Source of the DNA: Desulfosarcina sp. | GTDB lineage: Bacteria; Desulfobacterota; Desulfobacteria; Desulfobacterales; Desulfosarcinaceae | Direction of reading: 5' to 3' | NCBI GenBank assembly: GCA_030642405.1 | Contig: DAOWNV010000047.1 | Coordinates: forward strand, 1-12,949 | DNA length: 12,949 nucleotides | Shown: piece by piece, positions 6,629-12,949 of the stretch | Layout: every line of letters starts with the position of its first letter | How positions within the stretch are numbered: the stretch's first letter is position 1 | Translations under genes and position numbers: made by a program | The notes under the pieces: model-generated | Database searches by the model: none | Told to the model about the DNA's origin: nothing | The model's input: the letters and a program-made list of their open reading frames with translations, nothing else

Positions 6629-7729
6629 ATGATACAGATTGACACCAAAGACAGCCAAGTATCGAACCACAAGGCAATTGAAATCAACATCATCTACACC
6701 CCGGGAACAGTCAAACATTTCAGCTTTTTCGTCCAGAGCCTGCTGAAATGGACGCCGGCCTCCTTCCGGTTGGTGTCCAATGGCTGCCTGGCGCCGGAGC
6801 AGCGCTACCTGGCAAAGCTCTGCCGCTTGGACCCGCGCCTGGAATTCCGGGTCATCCCAACCAAATCCAGCCTGCCCCACGGTCAGGCCCTTAACTATTT
6901 GCAGGCGTTGACCCTGGATGATCATTTCTGCTTCATGGATTCAGACATCTTCGCCACCGGCGACTTCGTCTCCGAAATTATGCCCTTTCAATCTGATCAC
7001 GACGGCGTTTTCGGGGGAATGCCCATCTGGGTCAAAGCTGCTGAGGAAATATTACCTGCGGGCTTCCGTTCCATGACCGGGATGTTTAACCGCACGGCTG
7101 ATGGTCTTACTCTGGGCAGTACATTTTTTGCCGTTTATAATAACCGTCGGTTGACCCGGATCATGCAATCCACAGGCGTTGGTTTCGAAGAGTACCGCTG
7201 GGCAGAAATTCCAACGGATGTTCAGAAACAAATCAATGCCCTGGGATTGGCAATCGACTCGTACGACACAGGCAAGATTCTGAATTTGCTATTATTATCC
7301 AATGGCGGTAAACTCATCAACCTGGACATTCCCTCCCTGCGCCACATCGGCGGCGCCAGTTTCCAGGTTTTGTACGACGATCGTCCCAAGAGCATCAAGA
7401 GGAGACTTGTCGAGATGCTGCCCGGCCCATGGCTTCAAGGCGCAGTTGCGCGTTTGCGAAACTCTCGATCCATTGCCGGCTACCGGGCACGCTATGCCAG
7501 CGCCCCCGAGGTCGAATTCCAGTTGAATGCCAACCAACGCATGTTGCGGCGAAATCCGGTGCGCCAATATTTTCTGCGGTTGCTTAATGCCTTGTTGCAG
7601 GGTGCGCCGCCGCTTCCGCCACTGATCACCGGTGAAGATGAAACCGATGCGAAAGCCCGAATCGTAAGAGACCACCTACTGGCGCTTTTCGAGGAACGCT
7701 ATGATCAATCGGGGGGAGATGGGGCATGA
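6629..7729 (+). CDS. GT-A-like glycosyltransferase with DSD motif
   Basis: The 366-residue protein looks like a GT-A fold glycosyltransferase. It has an N-terminal strand-helix region (IEINIIYTPGTVKHFSFF, 18-34), a stretch resembling the nucleotide-binding half, and HFCFMDSDIFATGDF at 99-113, with DSD as the likely metal/nucleotide site. The second half includes a Pro-rich segment near the C-terminus (PPLPPL) with no domain I recognise. ATG 6629 follows the preceding stop by 24 nt and has TGGAAA at 6615-6620. The downstream kinase starts inside its stop (ATGA). The DNA is more GC-rich than the flanking sulfotransferase gene. The substrate is unknown; addition of a sugar to the phosphorylated or sulfated lasso peptide is the contextual guess. 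Confidence 0.72.
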   Translation: MIQIDTKDSQVSNHKAIEINIIYTPGTVKHFSFFVQSLLKWTPASFRLVSNGCLAPEQRYLAKLCRLDPRLEFRVIPTKSSLPHGQALNYLQALTLDDHFCFMDSDIFATGDFVSEIMPFQSDHDGVFGGMPIWVKAAEEILPAGFRSMTGMFNRTADGLTLGSTFFAVYNNRRLTRIMQSTGVGFEEYRWAEIPTDVQKQINALGLAIDSYDTGKILNLLLLSNGGKLINLDIPSLRHIGGASFQVLYDDRPKSIKRRLVEMLPGPWLQGAVARLRNSRSIAGYRARYASAPEVEFQLNANQRMLRRNPVRQYFLRLLNALLQGAPPLPPLITGEDETDAKARIVRDHLLALFEERYDQSGGDGA

Positions 7730-8751
7730 TCGCCGGTACAGCCAATGGGCGAAAATCCTGGGAATATTGTGTCTACGGCCTGCGTCTACGCACCAATCAA
7801 CCTGTCCCGGGGGTGATTGTTCCATGCGAACCCGGAAAGGTTGATGTCGATATATCTTTTAATGAGGCAGAATGTTGCCATTCTCTATCCGCTGGGGAGG
7901 TAGCGGTCTACACCGGACCGGGCATCGCCGAAAACAGAGAACCCTATTTCAGGGTCTGGAAAAATGAAAACCACCCACAGGCCTATCTCGGCATTCAATA
8001 CACCGATGGAAAAGGATTTGCTTCGTTTTTCATTAACAGGGAAGGCAGTCGGGTTGAGGTTAAAAGGACAAAATCTATTCCCTTTCAGGATATGCTTACC
8101 TACCTCCTTGGGCCGGTGATCGGCTGCATTTTGCGCCTGCGCAAGGTCACTTGCCTGCATGCCGGCGTGGTGGCGGTGGACGGAAAAGCGTTGGCAATCA
8201 TCGGCCCCAAGGGATCGGGAAAATCTACAACCGTGGCCGCTTTGGCCCATCACGGGCAGGCGGTGCTATCGGATGATATCGCTCCGTTGTCTGAAGTCAA
8301 GGGAAGATTTGTTGTTGCGCCGGGGTATCCACGCTTGCGTTTGTGGCCGGACACTATCGCAACACTGCTGGGACCTACAACCGGCGAGTTGTCCAAAATA
8401 TTATCGTTCACAGAAAAGCGGTTTCTGAATTTATCGGTAAATGGTGAGCCTAACGACTGGCGATTCCGGGATAAACCTTTAGAACTCGCCGCAGTTTATA
8501 TCCTTAATGCCCGTCCCCAAGGCGGCGCGCCCGCGATTACATCCCGCTCGCAATCCGCCGGTTTGCTTACGCTATCGGCCAACGTCTATCCTGAATATTC
8601 GCTGAACCGGACCGATCGCGCCCGCGATTTCGGCGTGTTAGCGCAATTGGTAGCCGGCATCCCCGTGCAGGAGGTAATCCGGTCGGATGATTTAGATAAC
8701 CTGTCTCAGCTCAGAGATAGCATCCTGAACAATTTTCGGGGATTATGCTGA
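7726..8751 (+). CDS. HPr kinase-like lasso peptide kinase
   Basis: The protein of 341 residues has an N-terminal region of about 135 residues and a C-terminal HPr-kinase-like P-loop domain. LHAGVVAVDGKALAIIG (144-160) leads into the Walker A motif GPKGSGKST (160-168), followed by LSDDIAPL (181-188), whose Asp pair is the catalytic/metal site, and GYPRLRLWP (200-208). This pattern marks the PadeK/ThcoK-type kinases that phosphorylate the C-terminal Ser of lasso precursors using ATP. The precursor at 830-991 ends in Ser-Ser, which fits. It overlaps the preceding gene by 4 nt (ATGA) and is the last intact gene of the operon. No nearby phosphate-transfer system gene suggests a real HPr kinase role. 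Confident on family, fairly confident on role. Confidence 0.85.
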   Translation: MIAGTANGRKSWEYCVYGLRLRTNQPVPGVIVPCEPGKVDVDISFNEAECCHSLSAGEVAVYTGPGIAENREPYFRVWKNENHPQAYLGIQYTDGKGFASFFINREGSRVEVKRTKSIPFQDMLTYLLGPVIGCILRLRKVTCLHAGVVAVDGKALAIIGPKGSGKSTTVAALAHHGQAVLSDDIAPLSEVKGRFVVAPGYPRLRLWPDTIATLLGPTTGELSKILSFTEKRFLNLSVNGEPNDWRFRDKPLELAAVYILNARPQGGAPAITSRSQSAGLLTLSANVYPEYSLNRTDRARDFGVLAQLVAGIPVQEVIRSDDLDNLSQLRDSILNNFRGLC

Positions 8752-8834
8752 TGTGATGGAATCATCGTCTTCGTTCTTGCGATCATCACTCCACCGACCC
8801 TCGCGGTGAGTCGGCATGGGCTAACCGCAGAGAT

Positions 8835-9050
8835 CCTTTTCATCCCCTTTTTGGGGGCATAGAGCACACCATCCCTCACTAATAAATCCCAATGGTTCCC
8901 TGGTAGATCTATCTTTTTGACATGAGAAGGATCTTTTGCCGCATAGAGACCGAACGGGGTCCATTGATGGCCCGTGGTCCGGTGGGCGCCGATGTAAAGG
9001 GCGGCCTCCTTGGAATTGACAGGCCTGACAATTAATGTGAGTTGTTTTGT
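8835..9050 (-). pseudogene. Minus-strand coding remnant, family unknown
   Basis: Reading the minus strand down from 9050 gives a protein-like sequence without a start codon, directly after a TGA at 9051-9053. It includes LIVRPVNSKEAALYIGAHR, then TTGHQWTPFGLYAAKDPSHV and LPGNHWDLLVRDGVLYAPKK. The aromatic, glycine-rich, strand-like rhythm looks like a piece of a repeat or beta-propeller protein rather than random translation. The frame stays open to 8709 but loses its protein-like character after about 8850. I cannot name the family. It is probably a gene fragment left by rearrangement. Confidence 0.45.
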
Positions 9051-9344
9051 TCAGCCTTTTCTTTTAAAATAATTTCAGTGGTTTATATTATCCCAACGAG
9101 CGTGCCTATTTTTCCCCGGTTATTTTGTCAGAAAATGCGAATGCTCCCGCCCAAAAAGGAAAAAGCGGGTTTCCAGCAACCGATTTTGCAGGGGTCTTTC
9201 AAAAATAACGGTCAATGTGCCGTGAAAAACAACAACTTGTCAATAAAAATGCTTTGTCCTCCTCCCATATCTTTATTTACAGTTATGGTAAAATCAGTGT
9301 TTTTTGATGACGAGAGAGCGCTGATATGCTAACTTCCGTCCAAA
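9051..9344. other. AT-rich stretch with no recognisable gene
   Basis: There is an open frame of 96 codons on the + strand (9042-9332), but its translation has low-complexity, non-protein-like character and no ribosome site. I see no tRNA, repeat or convincing promoter. It separates the minus-strand remnant from the nucleotidyltransferase remnant. Confidence 0.4.
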
Positions 9345-9575
9345 ATGCCTTTACAACCTAAAACCTGCGGTTTGCCGCATTTGGAGACCAAACCCATTGA
9401 TTCAAAACGCAGCAGTTGTCTAAATCTCAGCGGCATCCCATTGAAACTTCAACTCCTCCTCTCCTGCCTTCGCGCCTTTTCCGGTCGGGATGAAGCGCAC
9501 CGGATTAACACATTGACCCGAATGGCAATCGACTGGGATGCCTTTATCCGTCTGGTTGACCGGAAAGGATCCTGA
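9345..9575 (+). pseudogene. N-terminal fragment of a lasso-type nucleotidyltransferase
   Basis: This open frame of 76 residues ends abruptly at TGA 9573-9575. Its second half, LKLQLLLSCLRAF followed by INTLTRMAIDWDAFIRLVDR, resembles the beginning of the uncharacterised nucleotidyltransferase family (PF14907-type), whose members are several hundred residues and start with an ELxLLLACL...IDWDxLLxLAxxHG pattern. Everything after the first helices, including the catalytic GSxD-type motif, is missing. Members of this family occur beside lasso kinases in paeninodin/pseudomycoidin-type clusters, where one is linked to sugar attachment on the phosphorylated tail. This looks like a former member of the upstream operon, cut off where the toxin-antitoxin segment begins at 9584. 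No ribosome site precedes ATG 9345. Family call by memory of the pattern, moderate confidence. Confidence 0.55.
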
Positions 9576-9583
9576 AGTCAATA

Positions 9584-10000
9584 TTACAAACGAACAGTGT
9601 TCAATCCTACTGATTGGAGGGCACGAATAAATCTTTCATCAAATGTCGCTATTTGGGCTCCCTTTCCCGCCTTGCCTACCACCGCCACGATCGCATCCCC
9701 AAAATCGGCAATCTTATCCGGCCAGAATTTAAATAGGGCCTCAAAATCAACCGTATGGATGATTTGGACCCCGGGCAGGGCAATAAAATCAGCAATCATG
9801 GCCCGAATCTGAGATTTGGGCTGTTTGTATATTTTTTCAAGGACATACACAAATTCCGTCAGCACGTTTTGAGGGCAAAGAATAGTGCCCTTAAGTTGGG
9901 CAGCATCATCAAAAACTGTAGCAATTTTCTCCTGCTGATCTAAGTTTCGGTCTGTCACGAAGGAAATAAGAGCATTTGTATCAATAACCAGGGTCCTCAT
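9584..10000 (-). CDS. PIN-domain toxin (VapC-like ribonuclease)
   Basis: The PIN-domain protein of 138 residues is a probable Mg-dependent RNase toxin. The acidic active-site residues are visible: Asp7 in VIDTNALISF, Glu49 in NVLTEFVYVLE, Asp102 in ADFGDAIVA and Asp121 in ATFDERF. The length is normal for the family and the gene looks intact. Its ATG overlaps the antitoxin stop by 4 nt (9997-10000), so it is translated from the antitoxin's transcript. Its stop lies only 8 bases beyond the broken nucleotidyltransferase, so the pair may have entered at that point. RNA target unknown. Confidence 0.88.
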   Translation of the reverse strand: MRTLVIDTNALISFVTDRNLDQQEKIATVFDDAAQLKGTILCPQNVLTEFVYVLEKIYKQPKSQIRAMIADFIALPGVQIIHTVDFEALFKFWPDKIADFGDAIVAVVGKAGKGAQIATFDERFIRALQSVGLNTVRL

Positions 10001-10230
10001 CTGTATTTTTCCGCCCGTTTCTTTCTGGCAAGATCAATATCGTGGGCAATGTCACCCTTTCCGGTCTTTATGGCGTTCCTGTACTCAAGGAATTTCTTGT
10101 GAACCGGCAAGACCACCGCTTTACCGTTTTCTACCTTCCATTCCAAAGTATCACTTACCGAAAGCTTGAGCTGCACTCTGATTTTCTTCGGAATGGTTGT
10201 TTGATATTTGGAAGTGATGACTGACTCCAT
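9997..10230 (-). CDS. AbrB/MazE-type antitoxin
   Basis: The protein of 77 residues begins MESVITSKYQTTIPKKIRVQL, shown here as ITSKYQTTIPKKIR: the swapped-hairpin SpoVT/AbrB DNA-binding domain (about 1-45). A charged C-terminal tail (about 46-77) would wrap around and inhibit the PIN toxin. GGAGGG at 10238-10243 (minus strand) is a good ribosome site. The toxin follows with a 4-nt overlap. It probably represses its own promoter through the inverted repeat at 10250-10279. Confidence 0.87.
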   Translation of the reverse strand: MESVITSKYQTTIPKKIRVQLKLSVSDTLEWKVENGKAVVLPVHKKFLEYRNAIKTGKGDIAHDIDLARKKRAEKYR

Positions 10231-10249
10231 TTTTTATCCCTCCATTTAT

Positions 10250-10279
10250 TTCCTTACGAAATGAGGATATCGTAAGGAA
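10250..10279. repeat. Inverted-repeat operator of the toxin-antitoxin promoter
   Basis: TTCCTTACGA at 10250-10259 and TCGTAAGGAA at 10270-10279 are perfect 10-bp inverted arms with a 10-bp spacer. One arm lies between the -35 and -10 boxes and the other just past the expected transcription start. Arm centres are 20 bp apart, about two helical turns, so both face the same side of the helix. This suits autoregulation by an AbrB-type antitoxin, alone or in complex with the toxin. Confidence 0.7.
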
Positions 10280-10292
10280 GAGTGATTGTCAA
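10264..10292 (-). promoter_or_regulatory. Promoter of the toxin-antitoxin operon
   Basis: On the minus strand a perfect TTGACA (-35, 10287-10292) is followed after exactly 17 bp by TATCCT (-10, 10264-10269). The antitoxin ribosome site lies about 20 bp further downstream. One arm of the inverted repeat fills the spacer. Confidence 0.72.
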
Positions 10293-10517
10293 GAGATGAG
10301 GCGAATCAATGGCAATGTGAGAATCTTGAGGTTTTCATGGATAGGGTCCAAAAAGATGAGGATCTGGTGCAAAATAGCGCGGCCCGTCCCCCGCAGCGCC
10401 CTTTTTTCAGAAAAATCGAAGGAAACAGATAGGAAACCTTGCAAAATTACAGAGCATACGGTATTTTGCCCTTGTATAATTACTGCTGCATGGTTTGAAA
10501 ATGGGGATTCAAGGCTG

Positions 10518-10690
10518 ATGGAACATGAAATTGATGCAAAACTGGTTGGCTGGAAAAAGAGCGAATTCAGAAAACCCCTGATGATAAGAGGCGCAAGACA
10601 GGTCGGAAAAACATTTTCCGTATCAAGGTTCGGGGAGAATCACTTTGAAACATTTGTAAAACTGGATTTTGAACGGGACCGCACAGGTCG
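10518..10690 (+). pseudogene. N-terminal fragment of a DUF4143-type AAA ATPase
   Basis: From ATG 10518 the frame reads MEHEIDAKLVGWKKSEFRK, then PLMIRGARQVGKTFSVSRFG with the Walker A GARQVGKT, then FVKLDFERDR. This is the typical start of the large bacterial ATP-binding family with a C-terminal DUF4143 domain, usually about 380-450 residues. Family resemblance stops near 10685; the frame runs into unrelated sequence and ends at 10754. The Walker B and DUF4143 parts are absent. The open frame extends upstream to 10296, but that part is not family-like. A truncated, probably inactive gene. Confidence 0.7.
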
Positions 10691-10810
10691 AAAAGTATTA
10701 CATGTCAATCTAATTCCACTTGAACCACCACCCTCTTTTCGGTTCTACCGATAACAGGGACATGGCTTTTGGTATTCGCATTCATGAGAGAAGGCCCCAT
10801 GGCATCATGT

Positions 10811-11545
10811 TTATTGGAGTAATGTGCGAAATTCAAGAGTGAGCAATGAAACTGGCGATTGACCGGTATTTCTAGCCCAATGTGAGGTGCCAGCCGGGAA
10901 GAAAAGGAGGGCTGGAGACGGGACATGCATGTGCATGGTATCCAAATGGCCCTCCAGCAATATCATCATCAGGTCGTGTGAAGGGGTTTGTGCCTCATAC
11001 CCGGCGTCTGCTTCAATGCGGGATATGTGCGCTCGCAGATTAACGGCATATCTCGTTGAGCCGCCAAAAAGGAGGGCACGGTAAACCTTCGGCGGCCCGT
11101 GTTGACAAACAGAATGGCCTACAGAAATATCAAAAACTGACGTTTTCAGATCACCGCCAGAGGATACTCTTCGATTTCCTTTCCATCTGATGGCTGCAAC
11201 TATAGAAGGGCCGGGACCCTTCCCACGTAATGCGTGAGGGGCGCAGGACGGGAGATAAATCAGGGATCCAGGTAACAGAAGGGTGCTATTTTGGCCATGG
11301 CGCAATTCATCATTGTGCCTGAACAGCTCCAGGCTACCCGAAAGCGGGATGATCAATTCTTCTTCAGGATGCTGGTGAACGAGATGCGGAATGGCATTTT
11401 CACCGATCGCGCCAACAATAGCCTGGTATTCTTCCATGATGCCGGTTGAAACACTGAACAGAATTTTAAAATTCCATCCTTTTTCTTTGTCTTCTTGAAC
11501 GGATTGAGGGATCGTACGGATATAAAATCGATGGGCAGGTGGCAT
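10811..11545 (-). CDS. Bicupin protein, function unknown
   Basis: This protein of 244 residues has two cupin barrels. The first (about 45-120) has the metal-ligand pattern HxH at 57/59, Glu63 with Gly70 correctly spaced, and a second motif PGSLIYLPSCAPHAL with His104. The second (about 165-240), AGYEAQTPSHDLMMILLEG and later LLFFPAGTSHWARN, keeps His190 and His222 but lacks a clear HxH pair, so it may be structural. I start at ATG 11545, which has AAAGG upstream; an in-frame TTG at 11566 has no ribosome site. It lies alone between the decayed region and the radical SAM pair, divergent from the latter. It could be a sugar- or small-molecule-binding oxygenase or regulator; no specific role can be read. 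Confidence 0.72.
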   Translation of the reverse strand: MPPAHRFYIRTIPQSVQEDKEKGWNFKILFSVSTGIMEEYQAIVGAIGENAIPHLVHQHPEEELIIPLSGSLELFRHNDELRHGQNSTLLLPGSLIYLPSCAPHALRGKGPGPSIVAAIRWKGNRRVSSGGDLKTSVFDISVGHSVCQHGPPKVYRALLFGGSTRYAVNLRAHISRIEADAGYEAQTPSHDLMMILLEGHLDTMHMHVPSPALLFFPAGTSHWARNTGQSPVSLLTLEFRTLLQ

Positions 11546-11592
11546 TAAACCGGGCCTTTCAGTCAATTCGCTTTAATTTCCTAAAGGTACAC

Positions 11593-11642
11593 ACCCGGCT
11601 TTGCCGGAGGTATGGTGACTTTCGATATCTCGCCGGGTTTTT
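11593..11642 (+). terminator. Hairpin with T-run between divergent genes
   Basis: ACCCGGC (11593-11599) pairs perfectly with GCCGGGT (11632-11638), which runs into TTTTT (11638-11642). The left arm can instead form a small tight hairpin CCGGC-TTT-GCCGG (11595-11607). The two foldings exclude each other, as in attenuators. Its place upstream of the TATAAT box means it would stop readthrough entering from the left, or act within the cupin leader on the other strand. Confidence 0.4.
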
Positions 11643-11661
11643 ATACTTACAGCAGTATCGG

Positions 11662-11667
11662 TATAAT
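11662..11667 (+). promoter_or_regulatory. Consensus -10 box for the radical SAM genes
   Basis: A perfect TATAAT lies about 30 bp ahead of ATG 11697. No good -35 hexamer is found 16-18 bp upstream, where the T-run of the hairpin sits, so an activator may be needed. Confidence 0.45.
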
Positions 11668-11696
11668 GGCAAGATTTTCCCATGGAACTCGGAATC

Positions 11697-12713
11697 ATGA
11701 GCACGGACAACATGAAAACAGACGGTTCAATAGAAGCACCGGTATCGGTCCGGTTGGAAGCGTGCACTCTTTGCCAGCTGCAATGTCCCCTTTGCCCGGG
11801 GGCTCCGGAGGGTAAATACAAATCCATCGCGGGAAAGGGATATCTGCCTGCGGAAACCTTCAAAACGTTCGTGGACAACAATCCGCATATCCGAAGGATT
11901 GAACTGTCAAGCCAGGGCGAAGTTTTTTTGAACCCGGATCTCCCGAAGATTCTTGAATATGCCCATGCGGAAAACATTATGACAACGATCAACAACGGGG
12001 CTAATTTGAATCATGCGACTGATGAAGCACTGGAGGCCCTGGTTAAATTCAAAGTCCCCGTGGTGCGTTGCGCCATCGACGGTGTTACCCAGGCAACATA
12101 TGCCGCATACCGGGTCGGCGGAAACCTGAAAAACGTTCTTACAAATATCCAAAAAATAAACGCATACAAGGAAAAACACCGATCATCAAAACCCCTTCTG
12201 ATTTTTCAATTCATCGTTTTCGGTCATAACGAACATGAAATGGAACAGGCCATGGTTTTGGCAAAAATGTTAAACATGAGCTTTTCATTCAGACTCAATC
12301 GGGACCCCGAGTTCATGCCGGTGAAAAACCGGGATCGCGTGAAAAAACTCATTGGCTATGCTGACAGAAAAGAATATCATGAAGAGGTACGAAGAAGCTA
12401 TATAAAAGACGCTTGCCTAATGTTATGGAAATTTCCTCAAATAAACTGGGATGGCAAACTGCTCGGCTGTCCCTGCAACAAGTGGGGGTCTTATGCGGAG
12501 AATGTATTTGAAGACAACTTGGCGACCTGCCTGAACAATGAAAAAATGCGGTATACCCGGCAAATGCTCATGGGTGACAAACCACCACGAGATGATATCC
12601 CCTGCATGGGATGCGCCGTTTACGAAAGCATCAAAAAATATGACGACTGGGTCACGGAAAAAGAGTTCAAATCGTATTCGCCTGAATTTGTCTTTCAGAC
12701 AATGAACAAATAA
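11697..12713 (+). CDS. Radical SAM/SPASM-type protein, first of a tandem pair
   Basis: The 338-residue protein has the radical SAM cluster motif CQLQCPLC (Cys26, Cys30, Cys33), with an extra Cys23 just before it, and SQGEVFLNPDL (72-82) in the GGE position. The TIM-barrel region runs to about 200. The C-terminal region contains Cys240, Cys258, Cys260, Cys278, Cys303 and Cys306 (LGCPCNKWG, IPCMGC), which suits a SPASM/Twitch auxiliary iron-sulfur domain. Such enzymes modify peptides or sugars, or act in cofactor synthesis; the substrate is not evident. Start ATG 11697 aligns with the start of the downstream paralogue; ATG 11682 is possible. No precursor peptide gene is seen beside it. A second copy begins 9 nt after its stop. 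Confidence 0.82.
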   Translation: MSTDNMKTDGSIEAPVSVRLEACTLCQLQCPLCPGAPEGKYKSIAGKGYLPAETFKTFVDNNPHIRRIELSSQGEVFLNPDLPKILEYAHAENIMTTINNGANLNHATDEALEALVKFKVPVVRCAIDGVTQATYAAYRVGGNLKNVLTNIQKINAYKEKHRSSKPLLIFQFIVFGHNEHEMEQAMVLAKMLNMSFSFRLNRDPEFMPVKNRDRVKKLIGYADRKEYHEEVRRSYIKDACLMLWKFPQINWDGKLLGCPCNKWGSYAENVFEDNLATCLNNEKMRYTRQMLMGDKPPRDDIPCMGCAVYESIKKYDDWVTEKEFKSYSPEFVFQTMNK

Positions 12714-12722
12714 AGTCTAAAA

Positions 12723-12949
12723 ATGAAAAATGATAAAATGGACGGTGCAATAGCAACACCGACATCAATCCGATTAGAGGCGTGCACTCTCTGCCAGTTG
12801 CAATGTCCGCTTTGCCCGGGGACCCGGGATGAAACCGGCACTGCCATAGGCCGGGGATACCTGCCGTTTGAAACCTTCAAGATCTTTATTGACAGCAATC
12901 CCCATATCCGGTGGGTGGAATTGGCCAGTTCCGGCGAAGTCTTTCTGAA
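12723..12949 (+). CDS. Radical SAM protein, second tandem copy (cut by window end)
   Basis: The visible 75 codons closely match the preceding gene: RLEACTLCQLQCPLCPG is nearly identical, followed by RGYLPFETFKIFIDSNPHIR and ASSGEVFL. The radical SAM Cx3Cx2C motif and the extra upstream Cys are both conserved. The nucleotide sequence is also similar around the Cys motif, so this is a tandem duplication. The rest lies beyond the window. The two products may act in sequence or as a pair. Confidence 0.8.
   Translation, partial: MKNDKMDGAIATPTSIRLEACTLCQLQCPLCPGTRDETGTAIGRGYLPFETFKIFIDSNPHIRWVELASSGEVFL

Noticed and set aside
8794..8814. CCGAC/GTCGG inverted repeat after the kinase as a terminator
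   Set aside because: Only 5 bp, competes with another small pairing, and no T-run follows.
8844..8856. CCCC-TTTTT-GGGG hairpin
   Set aside because: A 4-bp stem with the T-run in the loop; it falls within the minus-strand remnant and is probably a coding accident.
9042..9332. Open frame of 96 codons
   Set aside because: No ribosome site, non-protein-like composition and no recognisable family.
10705..10926. Minus-strand frame of 73 codons downstream of the cupin
   Set aside because: It mostly overlaps the cupin in another frame. The last residues (RTEKRVVVQVELD) look mildly protein-like but too little remains to support a call.
11593..11660. Riboswitch (cyclic-di-GMP-like) in the divergent spacer
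   Set aside because: A few short strings recall such elements, but the conserved core and helix order do not match.

Overview
The window looks bacterial: tightly packed genes, Shine-Dalgarno sites, ATGA overlaps and a VapBC-like toxin-antitoxin pair. Base composition is mixed, with GC-rich and AT-rich blocks alternating. The gene content (lasso-peptide genes, PIN/AbrB pair, DUF4143-type ATPase fragment, SPASM radical SAM proteins) would fit a Gram-negative environmental bacterium, possibly Desulfobacterota. That placement is a guess, because no rRNA or marker gene is present.

Region 1 (1-8751, + strand) is a lasso-peptide biosynthetic operon. It holds a PqqD-like leader-binding protein (B1), a transglutaminase-like leader protease (B2), a very short precursor gene hidden between B2 and the cyclase (830-991), and an asparagine-synthetase-like macrolactam synthetase (C). 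The precursor keeps the LxxxGxxxxxT leader spacing. It predicts the core TGSVGGNWDGMVSS with a T1-D9 ring, a five-residue tail and a C-terminal Ser. The first 45 bases of the window may be the 3' end of a second precursor, which also predicts a 9-residue ring with Trp8 followed by an acidic residue. After C comes an unusually rich run of tailoring genes: a protein with two sulfotransferase domains, a family-2-like glycosyltransferase, a second sulfotransferase, another GT-A-like glycosyltransferase, and an HPr-kinase-like kinase of the type that phosphorylates the C-terminal Ser of lasso precursors. Adjacent genes overlap or nearly touch, so they are probably one transcription unit. No lasso ABC transporter (D) or isopeptidase is visible inside the window. 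The system suggests a lasso peptide that is phosphorylated and perhaps also sulfated and glycosylated.

Region 2 (8752-10810) is a patch of decayed and transferred DNA. It contains a minus-strand coding remnant without a start, the N-terminal piece of a lasso-type nucleotidyltransferase, an intact PIN toxin/AbrB antitoxin pair on the minus strand with a clear promoter and a 10-bp inverted-repeat operator, and the N-terminal piece of a DUF4143-type ATPase.

Region 3 (10811-12949) holds a minus-strand bicupin protein and, divergently, two tandem paralogous radical SAM/SPASM proteins, the second cut by the window end. A hairpin followed by a T-run and a consensus TATAAT box lie in the divergent intergenic space.
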